Assembly (NCBI GenBank): GCA_934667505.1
Contig: CAKULY010000005.1
Span: 42,434-106,433, forward strand
DNA: 64,000 nucleotides
Direction of reading: 5' to 3'
DNA from: an uncultured Treponema sp.
GTDB taxonomy: Bacteria; Spirochaetota; Spirochaetia; Treponematales; Treponemataceae
Positions within the stretch are counted from its first letter, which is position 1. The number at the start of each line of letters is the position of its first letter. A model generated the notes under the pieces. That model was not told where the DNA came from. It made no database searches and saw nothing but the letters and a program-made list of their open reading frames with translations. Both the position numbers and the translations under genes were made by a program. This document shows, piece after piece, positions 8,416 to 17,407 of this stretch.

Positions 8416-8545
8416 TACTCTCCTCCATTATAAAAGTAAGAAATTGCAGTTGATTCACAAGTTTGCAACGCAAACTTAGAATGCCCAATATTCATGCTCT
8501 CTGAATTTTACACTAAGAATTAAAAATTGTAAAATTTAATTCAAT

Positions 8546-11329
8546 TTAGTTCAACTTAGAGTAAAGCTCTTCCGCCATATTTGAAAGCCCTTCCGCAAGC
8601 TCTTTATCGTTGAGTTCATAAACAAAATTTTTAATAAACTTTAAATTTCGGCTTGCAAGTTCTTTTTCTGAAAGAGAGCAAAGTTCAGACTCGTTCAATG
8701 GCTCTACATTTTCTTCTATAAGACCGCATCTATAATAGTCTTTTATTATTTTGTAAAGCCCCTGCCTGCCAGAAAGCCTTGCTATTAAATATTCAAGCAA
8801 AACCCTGGTTTTACTTTTCAAGAATTCTGAAAGCTGAGGCTCTGGAAGCGACTGCCCGATTTTTCTTAGCGTTTCAAAAAGCTGAATTTCTTTTTCAAAA
8901 CGTTTTTTATGCTCTGGATTTTCTATCATTTTAGCAATATCTGGAATCAAGGCCTCCATTTGATTTAATGCCTGTTTTCCAGAAGCTTCTTTTACCGCTT
9001 TTTCAGCAGTCTCTTCAATATGGCTAGTCAGATTTTCCGCAGCCTGGGCGGCATCCGCAGCTTTTTCCGCCGCTTTCCATGCTTTTTCCGCAGCTAAAGC
9101 CGCAAGTCCTGCGTGCTTTGCTGCTTTTTCCTCGCTGTGCGAATCTCTTGAATCCGCCAGCACAACTGGAGATTGAATTTTATTAGAATCAGTTACCGTT
9201 GCGGAATCTTTCGAAGATTGTTCGCTCGAAGAATTTTCTGAATCTGCAAAAAGGTCGTCAAAGTTAAAATCATCGCTTTCTTCAGCTGCATCTTCAGAGT
9301 TTTCTTGAGTTTCAGAATCAACAGCTTCATTTTCCTCATTAGAAACGTCAACTTTATCTTCTGGCTCCAGCTCTTCTTTTTCTGTTAAATCTTCAGGTTC
9401 CTGCAGTTCTTCCACAATTTGGCTAGAAGGGTCAGAAATTTCAAAACCCTCTATATTTTCAGCGCTTTTCTGCTCTTCTGCCGGCTCATCTTCCAAAACA
9501 TCGGAATAATTAAAGTCCTGCGCTTCTTCTGCTAATCCGGACGAATCTTTTTCATTTTCTTCTTTGTTTTCTGAAATTGGCTCTGCGCTTTCATTTTCTT
9601 TGTGATTAAAATCTTCTGCTTTTTGCGTTGCTTCTAACTCTTCAGGAACGCCTGCGCCATCAAGCTCTTCAAGACTTTCAAAATCTTCAGGCTCTTCCAA
9701 ACTTGACTTTTCCTTATCAGAAAACAATGCGTTCTTTTCATCCATTTTTAAAATATCAGGATTTTCTTCCACCTCAAAATCTTTTTCGCCTGAATTTTCA
9801 GATTCTTCGACCTTATTTTCAGTAATTTTTGCGGCATTGGAAGAAGGCTCTTCGCCAGTTAAATCTTCAAGCCCAAATTCATCTAAACTTATTTCTTCCC
9901 CGATTGAAGAAGATTCTTTTGCTTCTGCAGTCTTTTGAACTTTTGTTCCGCAAGTTTTTTCCTCAAGCCTCTTTGAAAGATAAGAAGCCAAATAATTGTT
10001 TGGATCAAATGCAATTGCAGTTGAAAAATCGTCAGCAGCTTCTTCATAGTTTCCCATAGATTCGTCAATTTGACCAAGCAAAATCCAGGCAGAGACGTCT
10101 TTCATATTTTCGTCGATAAACAGTTTTATCTGCTTTCTTGCCTTTTCAAGCTCATTAATCTGCTTGTATCTAAGAGCATAGTTCGAATAAATATCTGTGT
10201 ACGAAGAGTCCACTTGCTTTGCCTTTTTTTGACAGGCCTGCGCATTTTCATCTTTTTTCTTTAAAATGTAATACTGCCCTGCCAAATCTAAAAGCTCAGG
10301 GTCTTTTTTCCAATTGTTAGAAATCTTCTTCAAGGCTCTTCCCGCATCTTCAACCTTTCCAGCAGAAAGCATGACGTGAACAGCCTGCTTTTTTATAGGG
10401 ATATTATCTTCATCTAAATCTTGCGCCTTCATAATTGACTCAAGAGCTTCCATTGCCCTGCCGCCTTTTTCGTATGCCTGCGCAAGAAGGCTTAAAATTT
10501 CTATGGAATTTGGATTAATCTTATTTGACTTTTCGCAAGATGCTATAGCTTCATTGTAATTATTTTGAAGAAGAAGAACTTTGCCAAGCAGCATATTAAG
10601 CATTGAATCTTCTGGATGGAGTCCAAGCGTGTTTTTTACAATCTCGCCAGCACTTCTAGTCTTTCTATGGGAAAGCAAAAGTTTTGCATAGGAAACTACA
10701 GCATCTACCCAGCCTGGCTTCGACTTTAGAGCATTTTCGTAAGCAGCAACTGCAGAAACATCATCGTGAACAGCTTCATAGCTTCTTGCCAAGTTGTACT
10801 GCAAAATCGGATGGTTTGGATCAACTTGCAATCCTTTTTTATAAATTGCAATTGCTTTTTGCTGCTCGTTTTTTTGCGCATAAATCGAACCTAAGTGATT
10901 GTATGCAAGAACATCATCAGGATTAGCTTCTATAACAGAATTAAAACAGTCTATTGCAGCTTCTGTATTGCCCATAGCTTTATAAGCAAAGCCTAAATTG
11001 TAGTTTGCCTCAGCATTGTTTTCTCCAGTATCAATAGCCTTCTGTAAAGTAGCAATAGCTTTGTCATATTTGCCTAAACGTCTGTAACAGCCGCCAAGAC
11101 TGTTTAGCGCTGAAAAATTATTAGGAGAGAAAGTAAGGATTTGCTCAAAATAAGGAACAGCTTTTGCGTCATCGCCGGATTTTATGTAGACATTGCCTAA
11201 ATCAAAAAGCAATTCAATATTTTTAGCATCTTCGCTAAGAAGTCCTTTATACAATCTTGCCGCCAGAACAAAATCTCTTGCGATTACAGCATTTTTAGCT
11301 CTTTTTAGAACAAGTTCTTTTTCTTCCAT
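8546..11329 (-). CDS. Large TPR protein with acidic linker
   Basis: 927 residues. Residues ~1-470 form a long tetratricopeptide repeat array of a dozen or more units (for example LFDLGNVYIKSGDDAKAVPY and AYNHLGSIYAQKNEQQKAI). Residues ~480-720 are a low-complexity, Glu/Ser/Asp-rich linker. Residues ~745-790 are Ala/Lys-rich and helical, and the last ~140 residues look globular and helical. No signal peptide is present, so it is probably a cytoplasmic scaffold. The ATG at 11329 is chosen over an in-frame start at 11374 because AGAAGGA lies in front of it and the upstream gene stops at 11352. The function is unknown beyond protein binding. Confidence 0.8.
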   Translation of the reverse strand: MEEKELVLKRAKNAVIARDFVLAARLYKGLLSEDAKNIELLFDLGNVYIKSGDDAKAVPYFEQILTFSPNNFSALNSLGGCYRRLGKYDKAIATLQKAIDTGENNAEANYNLGFAYKAMGNTEAAIDCFNSVIEANPDDVLAYNHLGSIYAQKNEQQKAIAIYKKGLQVDPNHPILQYNLARSYEAVHDDVSAVAAYENALKSKPGWVDAVVSYAKLLLSHRKTRSAGEIVKNTLGLHPEDSMLNMLLGKVLLLQNNYNEAIASCEKSNKINPNSIEILSLLAQAYEKGGRAMEALESIMKAQDLDEDNIPIKKQAVHVMLSAGKVEDAGRALKKISNNWKKDPELLDLAGQYYILKKKDENAQACQKKAKQVDSSYTDIYSNYALRYKQINELEKARKQIKLFIDENMKDVSAWILLGQIDESMGNYEEAADDFSTAIAFDPNNYLASYLSKRLEEKTCGTKVQKTAEAKESSSIGEEISLDEFGLEDLTGEEPSSNAAKITENKVEESENSGEKDFEVEENPDILKMDEKNALFSDKEKSSLEEPEDFESLEELDGAGVPEELEATQKAEDFNHKENESAEPISENKEENEKDSSGLAEEAQDFNYSDVLEDEPAEEQKSAENIEGFEISDPSSQIVEELQEPEDLTEKEELEPEDKVDVSNEENEAVDSETQENSEDAAEESDDFNFDDLFADSENSSSEQSSKDSATVTDSNKIQSPVVLADSRDSHSEEKAAKHAGLAALAAEKAWKAAEKAADAAQAAENLTSHIEETAEKAVKEASGKQALNQMEALIPDIAKMIENPEHKKRFEKEIQLFETLRKIGQSLPEPQLSEFLKSKTRVLLEYLIARLSGRQGLYKIIKDYYRCGLIEENVEPLNESELCSLSEKELASRNLKFIKNFVYELNDKELAEGLSNMAEELYSKLN

Positions 11330-11351
11330 ATTTTTCCTTCTAAAATTAAAA

Positions 11352-12926
11352 TTACTTTGCAGACGGCCGGGCAAAAACTTCCGTTGAAAGCGAACCGCAA
11401 ATTCTGCTATCTATTTTTGAATAGGCAGATATTGCAAAATAGTAAATAGTTCCGTTTTCTAATCCAGTTATAGTATAATTCGTTACATTGCCAACATCAA
11501 TCGGGGAACTGCCCTGAACAGCTATTCTGCCAAGATATTCACCTGGGTGAGTTCCATAAAAAATTAAATAGCCGCCGACAGAATCGTCTACAGAATAAGA
11601 CCAGGAAAGAGTTACGCTCTGGTTTCCTTTTTGAACAGAAATATTAAAAGGCGCTAATGGCTCTGGCAAAACAGTGTAGTCAACTTCGATTGAAGTAACC
11701 GCAGGCGTTTTGTTTCCTGCTCCGTCTGGAAAAAGATTTGCGGCAACTTGAAAATACATTCCAGAAACTCCGTCAATTTTTTGTCCAGGGACAACAGGCT
11801 TCCACTCAGGAAAATCAGAAGTCCAGTTAAAGCGATTATCTCCGCCCCGCATAAAAAACTGAACTTCTGTTTGCTCAGGGATTTCAGCTTCTACCGCAAT
11901 GGAATTTACAACCGTTCCAGGTTTTGTAAGAATAGGAACAGATTCAAATCTTCCGCCAGAATTTTGGTAGAGCGACTGCGAAAAACTTTTTCCATCCTCT
12001 GAAAAGTACGATTCAAAAGAAGAAGAAAAACTTCTTGAAATTTTTACATCGTCTATAAGACCCGTGTATGAAGGGCAAAGCTCTAAATCTGCGGCGACGC
12101 CTATAACAGCAGGGAATACAGTTCCGTTTTCATGCTCTGTGTCAGTTATAAATTTTATACATTCCAGCTCGCCGTTAATTCTGTACTCAAGGATTCCGGT
12201 TTCTTCCTGAAATGAAATAAAATGATGCGACCACTTGCCTGGTATTATTCTTCGATTGGTGACAAGATTTACATCTCCGCCGTTTTTTGTGTAGCCGTCA
12301 AAAATATTGCTAAAAGTAGCAAGCATTTTATTCTGATAAAAAGAAAAGTTTACAAGCTGGTAAACAACCTGCTCCTCAATAGTTCTGCTTGAACGCCAGT
12401 TTATAATAACTTCGCCATTTTCAACTGTGTAAGGACATATCCAAAATTCTATTAAAAATGAACCGGCAGGACTTTCTCCACCGAACAGACTATTTTTATT
12501 CCCTCTGAGCACAAGCCCGCCAGAAGCGCGTTTCCTGCTTAAAGCAGACTGTTTTCCATGTATGGCTTTTTTTGACTCAAACAAGGAATTTTCTACAACT
12601 GAATAATTTCCTGCTCTGTCTGCAAAATTTTTATCTTCAAAATCCAATAGCAAATCTGTATCATCCTGTAATAAATTGGATTTAGTAGCAAGCTGCAGAC
12701 ATTCATACCCAAAGCGACCAGTTCCTGTTGTAATTCCGTTGCGGACATTTACATCTTTCCAGCCAGAAGAAGCGCCCATTACATATTTTTCTGCAAAAAC
12801 CGGGAATAAAAATACCAAGAAAAAAAGAACTGCAAAAAACCTTGAAAAAAAATCGAAACCGAAAGACTTATGCAAAAATGGAAAAAATATATTTTTTTTG
12901 CTAAAATAAAATCTGTTATAAATCAT
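11352..12926 (-). CDS. Secreted LamG/fibronectin type III protein
   Basis: About 524 residues. A hydrophobic signal segment ends near VFLFPVFAEKY. A central concanavalin/LamG-like region (~115-300) includes SFLIEFWICPYTVENGEVIINW, PGKWSHHFISF and YTGLIDDVKISRSF. The C-terminal ~90 residues are an Fn3 domain (APFNISVQKGNQSVTLSWSY to TIYYFAISAYS). It is probably exported to the periplasm or surface for carbohydrate or protein binding. The start is uncertain. The ATG at 12926 overlaps the start codon of divergent uvrC in a shared CATG, there is no obvious ribosome binding site, and a start further inside is possible. Confidence 0.65.
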   Translation of the reverse strand: MIYNRFYFSKKNIFFPFLHKSFGFDFFSRFFAVLFFLVFLFPVFAEKYVMGASSGWKDVNVRNGITTGTGRFGYECLQLATKSNLLQDDTDLLLDFEDKNFADRAGNYSVVENSLFESKKAIHGKQSALSRKRASGGLVLRGNKNSLFGGESPAGSFLIEFWICPYTVENGEVIINWRSSRTIEEQVVYQLVNFSFYQNKMLATFSNIFDGYTKNGGDVNLVTNRRIIPGKWSHHFISFQEETGILEYRINGELECIKFITDTEHENGTVFPAVIGVAADLELCPSYTGLIDDVKISRSFSSSFESYFSEDGKSFSQSLYQNSGGRFESVPILTKPGTVVNSIAVEAEIPEQTEVQFFMRGGDNRFNWTSDFPEWKPVVPGQKIDGVSGMYFQVAANLFPDGAGNKTPAVTSIEVDYTVLPEPLAPFNISVQKGNQSVTLSWSYSVDDSVGGYLIFYGTHPGEYLGRIAVQGSSPIDVGNVTNYTITGLENGTIYYFAISAYSKIDSRICGSLSTEVFARPSAK

Positions 12927-14910
12927 GGCAAACAATACAAACGCAAAATCAGAATCAGTTCTTACAAGGGAACAACTTCATCAGACTGCATTAAAAGCTC
13001 CTTCTTCCAGTGGCGTTTACCTTTGGAGAAATCCAAAAGGCGACGTTATTTACGTTGGAAAAGCGAAAAATCTTAAAAATCGCCTTTCCTCATATTTTTC
13101 AGGAAACAAAGACATAAAAACACGCCTTTTAATTTCCCATGCGCAGACAATCGAATATATCACAACAGAAAACGAATACGAAGCGTTCCTGTTGGAAAAC
13201 AACCTGATAAAAAAATATACTCCAAAATACAACATTTGCCTCAAGGACGGAAAGTCGTATCCAGTGCTCCGCATAACAAAAGAAGACTTTCCTAGAATAC
13301 TTAAAACACGGCGCGTAATAAATGATGGTTCCATGTACTTTGGTCCCTATCCAGATGCAAATGCTTTAGACACATTTATAGAAACTCTTTATAAAATCTA
13401 TCCGCTAAGACATTGCAAAACCTTAAAAAACAGGGAAACGCCTTGCCTATATTATCACATGAATCAATGTTCTGCTCCATGCAGCTCAAAAATTTCAAAA
13501 GAATCCTACAATGTTTTTATCGGAGAAATAAAACAACTTCTTGAGGGAAAGGACAAAAGCACTCTAAAAAAACTGAACTTAGAAATGAAGGAAGCTGCAA
13601 GTAAATTAAATTTTGAAAAAGCCGCCCGTATGAGGGATGGAATCAGAGCGCTTACAGTAATGCAGAATCAAAATATCGTGGAAAGTTTTGACAATACAGA
13701 CAGAGATTACATTGCATTTTATCGAGAAGGTGAGCTTGTAAGCTTTACAGTTTTAAAAATCCGTTCTGGCAAGCTTCTTGGAAGAGATAATTACAGAGTT
13801 GTAAGCCTAAATGAAGATGACGAGCTTACACAAGAATTTATAAGCGTCTACTACAATTCGCCGGAAGAAATTCCGCCGCACATTTATGTTCCTACAAAAA
13901 ACGGCCAGCAAAGCTTAAACCGATGGATAAAAGAAACTTTTTCGCTTGAATCAGAAGTCGTGCTTGTTGACGACAATATAGAAAATGCGCCTAGACACAA
14001 AGCGGCAATGAACATGGCTTTTGAAAACGCAAAAGAAGACATAATAAGAAGACTTCGTGAACGAGGCGACATGCCTGCAATGGAAGAATTAAAAGAAATA
14101 CTGAACCTGAACCATCTTCCGGTAAGAATAGAAGGATTTGATATTGCTCATATCGGCGGAAAATTTCCAGTCGCTTCGCTAATAAGTTTTTACAACGGCA
14201 ATCCGGACAAAAAAAACTACAGATATTTTAGGCTAAAGACAACAGACGGCTACATCGATGACTTTCAATCTATGAGGGAAGCTGCAAGCAGAAGGTACAC
14301 AAGGCTTTTAAACGAGCAAGCGGAACTGCCAGACTTAATCTTGATAGATGGGGGAATTGGTCAAGTAAACGCAGTGCAAGGCGTAATTTCTGCGTTAGGT
14401 TTAAATATTCCAATTGCAGGTCTTGCAAAAAGGGACGAAGAAATTTGGCTGCCCTTTGCCGAAAAACCAATTTGCCTTCCAAAAAGAAGCGACGCCCTAA
14501 GACTTTTGCAGAGGGTGCGCGACGAAACCCACCGCTTTGCAACCAGCAGAAACCAGCGTCTAAGAACAAAGGAAAATACTCAAAATATATTTGAACAGAT
14601 TCCTAGCATTGCGAAAAAAAGAGCTCTTCTTCTAGCAAAAAAATTTACTACGCTTGAAAACCTTGCCGAAGCTTCAGAAAATCAAATCGCTCAAACCTTG
14701 AATATAAAAACTTCCGAAGCTGCGAAAATTCTTGCTTTCGCAAAAGAACTGCTAAAAAAACAAAAAGACAAAAAGCAAGAACAAATGAAATCTTTAAAAG
14801 AAGCAGGAACCACTTGGCAAAAAGCAGCCGAAGCCCAGTATATAACGGATTTAGCAACACTCGCGCTGCAAGTCGCAGATTCTTCTGCAAAAAGCAAAAA
14901 AGACCGATAG
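12925..14910 (+). CDS. uvrC: Excinuclease ABC subunit C
   Basis: 661 residues. An N-terminal GIY-YIG nuclease domain (GVYLWRNPKGDVIYVGKAKNLKNR) is followed by a Cys-containing segment, a UVR domain near 200-235 (LNFEKAARMRDGIRAL) and a C-terminal RNase H-like nuclease domain (RIEGFDIAHIGG, LILIDGGIGQVNA). A helix-hairpin-helix region lies at ~555-610. It makes both incisions in nucleotide excision repair with UvrA and UvrB. A Lys/Ala-rich tail of ~50 residues follows. No Met lies between the ATG at 12925 and the GIY motif, so this start is well supported, although no Shine-Dalgarno sequence precedes it. Confidence 0.95.
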   Translation: MANNTNAKSESVLTREQLHQTALKAPSSSGVYLWRNPKGDVIYVGKAKNLKNRLSSYFSGNKDIKTRLLISHAQTIEYITTENEYEAFLLENNLIKKYTPKYNICLKDGKSYPVLRITKEDFPRILKTRRVINDGSMYFGPYPDANALDTFIETLYKIYPLRHCKTLKNRETPCLYYHMNQCSAPCSSKISKESYNVFIGEIKQLLEGKDKSTLKKLNLEMKEAASKLNFEKAARMRDGIRALTVMQNQNIVESFDNTDRDYIAFYREGELVSFTVLKIRSGKLLGRDNYRVVSLNEDDELTQEFISVYYNSPEEIPPHIYVPTKNGQQSLNRWIKETFSLESEVVLVDDNIENAPRHKAAMNMAFENAKEDIIRRLRERGDMPAMEELKEILNLNHLPVRIEGFDIAHIGGKFPVASLISFYNGNPDKKNYRYFRLKTTDGYIDDFQSMREAASRRYTRLLNEQAELPDLILIDGGIGQVNAVQGVISALGLNIPIAGLAKRDEEIWLPFAEKPICLPKRSDALRLLQRVRDETHRFATSRNQRLRTKENTQNIFEQIPSIAKKRALLLAKKFTTLENLAEASENQIAQTLNIKTSEAAKILAFAKELLKKQKDKKQEQMKSLKEAGTTWQKAAEAQYITDLATLALQVADSSAKSKKDR

Positions 14911-15113
14911 CCCAAATGTCGAGTTTTTATGAAAATGAATAAAAGCGTAAACGAATTTACAATTTGTGAAGATTTTGTGCGATAAGAACAACTAAGGTTG
15001 CGTAGCAACCCAAACCAACTTAAGCGAAGCGCGAGCACAACCATCTGTAGCAAATTGGAAAGTCGCTGACAGCGATTCCTTCACGACTTATATAAAACTC
15101 GACATTCGGGCTA
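14911..15113. repeat. MITE-like dispersed repeat, full-length copy 2
   Basis: Same block order as the copy at 6754-6948: TCGAGTTTTTATGA, AAAAGCGTAAACGAATTTAC, GAAGATTTTGTGCGATAAG, hairpin GGTTGC-GTA-GCAACC, GCGAGCACAACCATC, and the terminal TATAAAACTCGACATTCGGG. It lies between uvrC and lptC on the same strand. Confidence 0.8.
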
Positions 15114-15138
15114 AATAACTACTTTCAACTTTACAGCC

Positions 15139-15167
15139 TTGACTATTTCAACTTATAATGAAAAAAT
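15139..15167 (+). promoter_or_regulatory. Possible leaderless promoter of the lpt cluster
   Basis: TTGACT (15139-15144), 17-bp spacer, AAAAAT (15162-15167), then 7 nt and the ATG at 15175. A better -10 hexamer (TATAAT, 15154-15159) has no good -35 at normal spacing. No Shine-Dalgarno sequence precedes the ATG. Confidence 0.35.
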
Positions 15168-15174
15168 CAATTCA

Positions 15175-15738
15175 ATGAGGCATCTTTTTTTTCTATTTTC
15201 AATAATTATTCTTTCTTCATGCTCGCTAAAATACGGAACTGCCGTTCACGATGAAAACTCTGCTCCAGAGTTCACATTTAGCAATGCGAACTACACAACT
15301 TACGAAAACAACGTGCAGACCATGAACCTAAAAACAGAAAAAATGGAACAGTACAAAGGCGGCTCCGCAACTTATGCGAAAAATGTGCAGTTTACAATTT
15401 ACGATTCAGACGGCGTTTTGACCACAAAAGGCAAGTGCGGACTTTTAGGCTCTAATTCCGACGAAAAAAAATACACACTTTTCGACAGCATTGAAATAGA
15501 AAATCTAAAAGACGACATAAAATTAAGCGCGAATTCGCTAAGGTGGAACGGAAAAACAGAACAGCTCACAGGAAGCCGCACAGATTTTGTCACTATCCAG
15601 AAGGGAAACACGGTCATTCATGGCAGCGGATTTTCAGCAAGCGCAGCAAGCCGCCAATACGCTTTTACAGGAGTTGTTACTGGCCAAACAAGCACAACCC
15701 CACAAGAAGGAGAAAATCCTAATGCTCAAAAAGATTAG
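15175..15738 (+). CDS. lptC: LptC-like lipoprotein (lipid A/LOS export bridge component)
   Basis: 187 residues with a lipoprotein signal (ILSSC lipobox, Cys near residue 16), then a beta-strand-rich region of the LptC/DUF1239 type (YTTYENNVQTMNLKTEKMEQY, KYTLFDSIEIENLKDDIKLSA). In the Lpt system LptC sits at the inner membrane and hands glycolipid from LptB2FG to LptA. Assignment rests on fold-like features and on the following lptA-like and lptB genes. The ATG at 15175 places the signal peptide correctly; an upstream TTG at 15139 would add an implausible N terminus. The gene overlaps the next by 17 nt. Confidence 0.72.
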   Translation: MRHLFFLFSIIILSSCSLKYGTAVHDENSAPEFTFSNANYTTYENNVQTMNLKTEKMEQYKGGSATYAKNVQFTIYDSDGVLTTKGKCGLLGSNSDEKKYTLFDSIEIENLKDDIKLSANSLRWNGKTEQLTGSRTDFVTIQKGNTVIHGSGFSASAASRQYAFTGVVTGQTSTTPQEGENPNAQKD

Positions 15739-16549
15739 CCTTTTTACTCTAGCTGCATTTTTTTACATAGCAGCAGCGTCTTCTGAACAGATAACATTTT
15801 CGGCAAACAGCATGTCTGGAAGAATTGGAGAAAAATCTGACAGCACAAATCTAATCGGAGAAGCCTATGTCCTTACAGAATCAATGGAAATTTCCGCAGA
15901 TTCAATCAGCATGTCTGGCAACGATTTTCGCTACATAGAAGCAAGCGGCAACGTAAAAGGAAAAAACATGGAATCCCAAATGGAATTTTCATGCGGAAAA
16001 ATGAAATACGACAGAGAAAGCAAAATCGCGCAACTTTTTGACGATGCCTCAATGGAAGATACAAAAAACGAAGTTTCCGCAAAGGCCCAGATAATTGAAT
16101 ACAATCAAAACACAGACATTGCGACAATGCAATTCGATGTAGAATTAAAACAAAAGGACAACACTTGCACCGGAGCTTATGCAATCTACAGAAAGGCAAA
16201 CAAAATGCTGGAATTGAGCGGAAATTCCCAAATAAAACAAGGGACAGATACTTTTAGGGCGCAAGAAATTACGCTAAACCTTGATACCCAAGAAATCACT
16301 TTGGACGGAAGAGTAAAAGGAACTATTGTAGATGAGCGCAAAAACGAATCTGAAGAAAAAGTTTCCGATTCAGAAACTGCTGAGGACGCTGAAAATAATT
16401 CCAGTTTAGAAGGCGAGGTTTCTACTAAAGAAGATGAATCGCAGCCTACAGAAGAAAAGTCTTTGGAAAATCAAAAAGATTCTAAAATATCGCAGCAAGA
16501 AGAACAAAAATCTACAGAAGGTGAAAATAATGCAGGAACACATACTTAG
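15722..16549 (+). CDS. lptA: LptA/OstA-like periplasmic protein
   Basis: 275 residues. The signal peptide (~1-20) ends near AAASSEQ. An OstA/LptA-type repeat of beta strands follows (ITFSANSMSGRIGEKSDSTNL, VLTESMEISADSISMSGND, FRYIEASGNVKG). The last ~60 residues are a Glu/Ser-rich low-complexity tail, unusual for LptA. The ATG at 15722 has AAGGAG in front and overlaps lptC, so the two are translationally coupled. It probably forms the periplasmic bridge for glycolipid transport to the outer membrane. Better-known treponemes lack classical LPS, so the cargo is uncertain. Confidence 0.72.
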   Translation: MLKKISLFTLAAFFYIAAASSEQITFSANSMSGRIGEKSDSTNLIGEAYVLTESMEISADSISMSGNDFRYIEASGNVKGKNMESQMEFSCGKMKYDRESKIAQLFDDASMEDTKNEVSAKAQIIEYNQNTDIATMQFDVELKQKDNTCTGAYAIYRKANKMLELSGNSQIKQGTDTFRAQEITLNLDTQEITLDGRVKGTIVDERKNESEEKVSDSETAEDAENNSSLEGEVSTKEDESQPTEEKSLENQKDSKISQQEEQKSTEGENNAGTHT

Positions 16550-17261
16550 AGTCTCAAGCCTTTTTAAAAGTTTCGGCCACAAAAAAGTTGTGCAGGGAAT
16601 AGATTTCTCAATAAAAACTGGAGAGGTTTTAGGTCTGCTAGGTCCAAACGGAGCAGGAAAAACCACGACTTTCTACATGATTGTAGGATTTTATAAACCT
16701 ACCGCTGGCGAAATTTTCCTTAATGAAGAAAAAATAACTCCTCTTCCAATGTACAAAAGAGCAAGAAAAGGAATCTCTTACTTGCCGCAAGAGCCCAGCG
16801 TGTTCAAAAAACTAACAGTGGAAGAAAACATTTGGTCGATTTTAGAAACAAGAAAAGACCTTTCAAAGCTAGAAAAAAAACAAAAACTTGAAGACTTAAT
16901 AGAAGAATTTGCAATCGGGCGGATACGCAAACAGTACGCATTCACACTTTCTGGCGGAGAGCGAAGAAGGACTGAAATCGCGCGCTCATTGGCAATAGAG
17001 CCAAAGTTTCTTTTGCTGGACGAACCTTTTGCCGGAATCGATCCAATCGCAGTTGCAGACATAAAGCACATGATAGGACTTTTAGCAAAAAGAGGAATCG
17101 GTATTTTAATAACTGACCACAATGTTCGCGACACATTGGAAATAACAGACAGAGCAATAATCGTTAGCTCCGGCCAGATTTCAATTCAAGGCTCAAAAGA
17201 AGAAATTTTAAACAGCCAGCTCGCCCGCGATGTATACTTAGGAAAAGATTTTTCAATGTGA
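16530..17261 (+). CDS. lptB: LptB ABC transporter ATPase
   Basis: 243 residues, a single ABC nucleotide-binding domain: Walker A GPNGAGKTT, Q-loop LPQEPSVF, signature LSGGERRRTEIAR, Walker B FLLLDEPFAGIDP and switch His in ITDHNVRDTLEIT. The spacing and the DHNVRDTLEIT segment are typical of LptB rather than other ABC ATPases. The ATG at 16530 lies inside the end of lptA (20-nt overlap) with GAAGGTG in front. LptF/LptG are not in the window and must be encoded elsewhere. Confidence 0.92.
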   Translation: MQEHILRVSSLFKSFGHKKVVQGIDFSIKTGEVLGLLGPNGAGKTTTFYMIVGFYKPTAGEIFLNEEKITPLPMYKRARKGISYLPQEPSVFKKLTVEENIWSILETRKDLSKLEKKQKLEDLIEEFAIGRIRKQYAFTLSGGERRRTEIARSLAIEPKFLLLDEPFAGIDPIAVADIKHMIGLLAKRGIGILITDHNVRDTLEITDRAIIVSSGQISIQGSKEEILNSQLARDVYLGKDFSM

Positions 17262-17332
17262 TAGCCTAAACTTTATTAAAAAAATTGCTTTCTCCAGTAA
17301 AACTCCAATTTTCTACTATATTATAAGCAGGT

Positions 17333-17361
17333 TTGACAATATTATTCTGTCATGATATTAT
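17333..17361 (+). promoter_or_regulatory. Strong sigma70-type promoter of rny
   Basis: Consensus TTGACA (17333-17338), exactly 17 bp, TATTAT (17356-17361). The leader is ~40 nt with AAGGAG (17391-17396) 11 nt before the ATG. Confidence 0.75.
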
Positions 17362-17407
17362 TAGTTTGAAATATTCTACGCAATAATAAAAAGGAGAAAT
17401 TTATAAA

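Noticed and set aside
14648..15053. Minus-strand frames at the end of uvrC and across repeat copy 2
   Set aside because: They are shadows of uvrC and of the dispersed repeat, with no ribosome binding site or known domain.
15154..15159. TATAAT as the -10 box of lptC
   Set aside because: The only good -35 (TTGACT, 15139) is just 9 bp away. An extended spacing leads to AAAAAT at 15162 instead, so both remain weak.
15587..15721. Upstream extension of the lptA reading frame inside lptC
   Set aside because: The signal peptide begins at 15722 with AAGGAG in front. The extension has no family similarity and only reflects an open frame across lptC.
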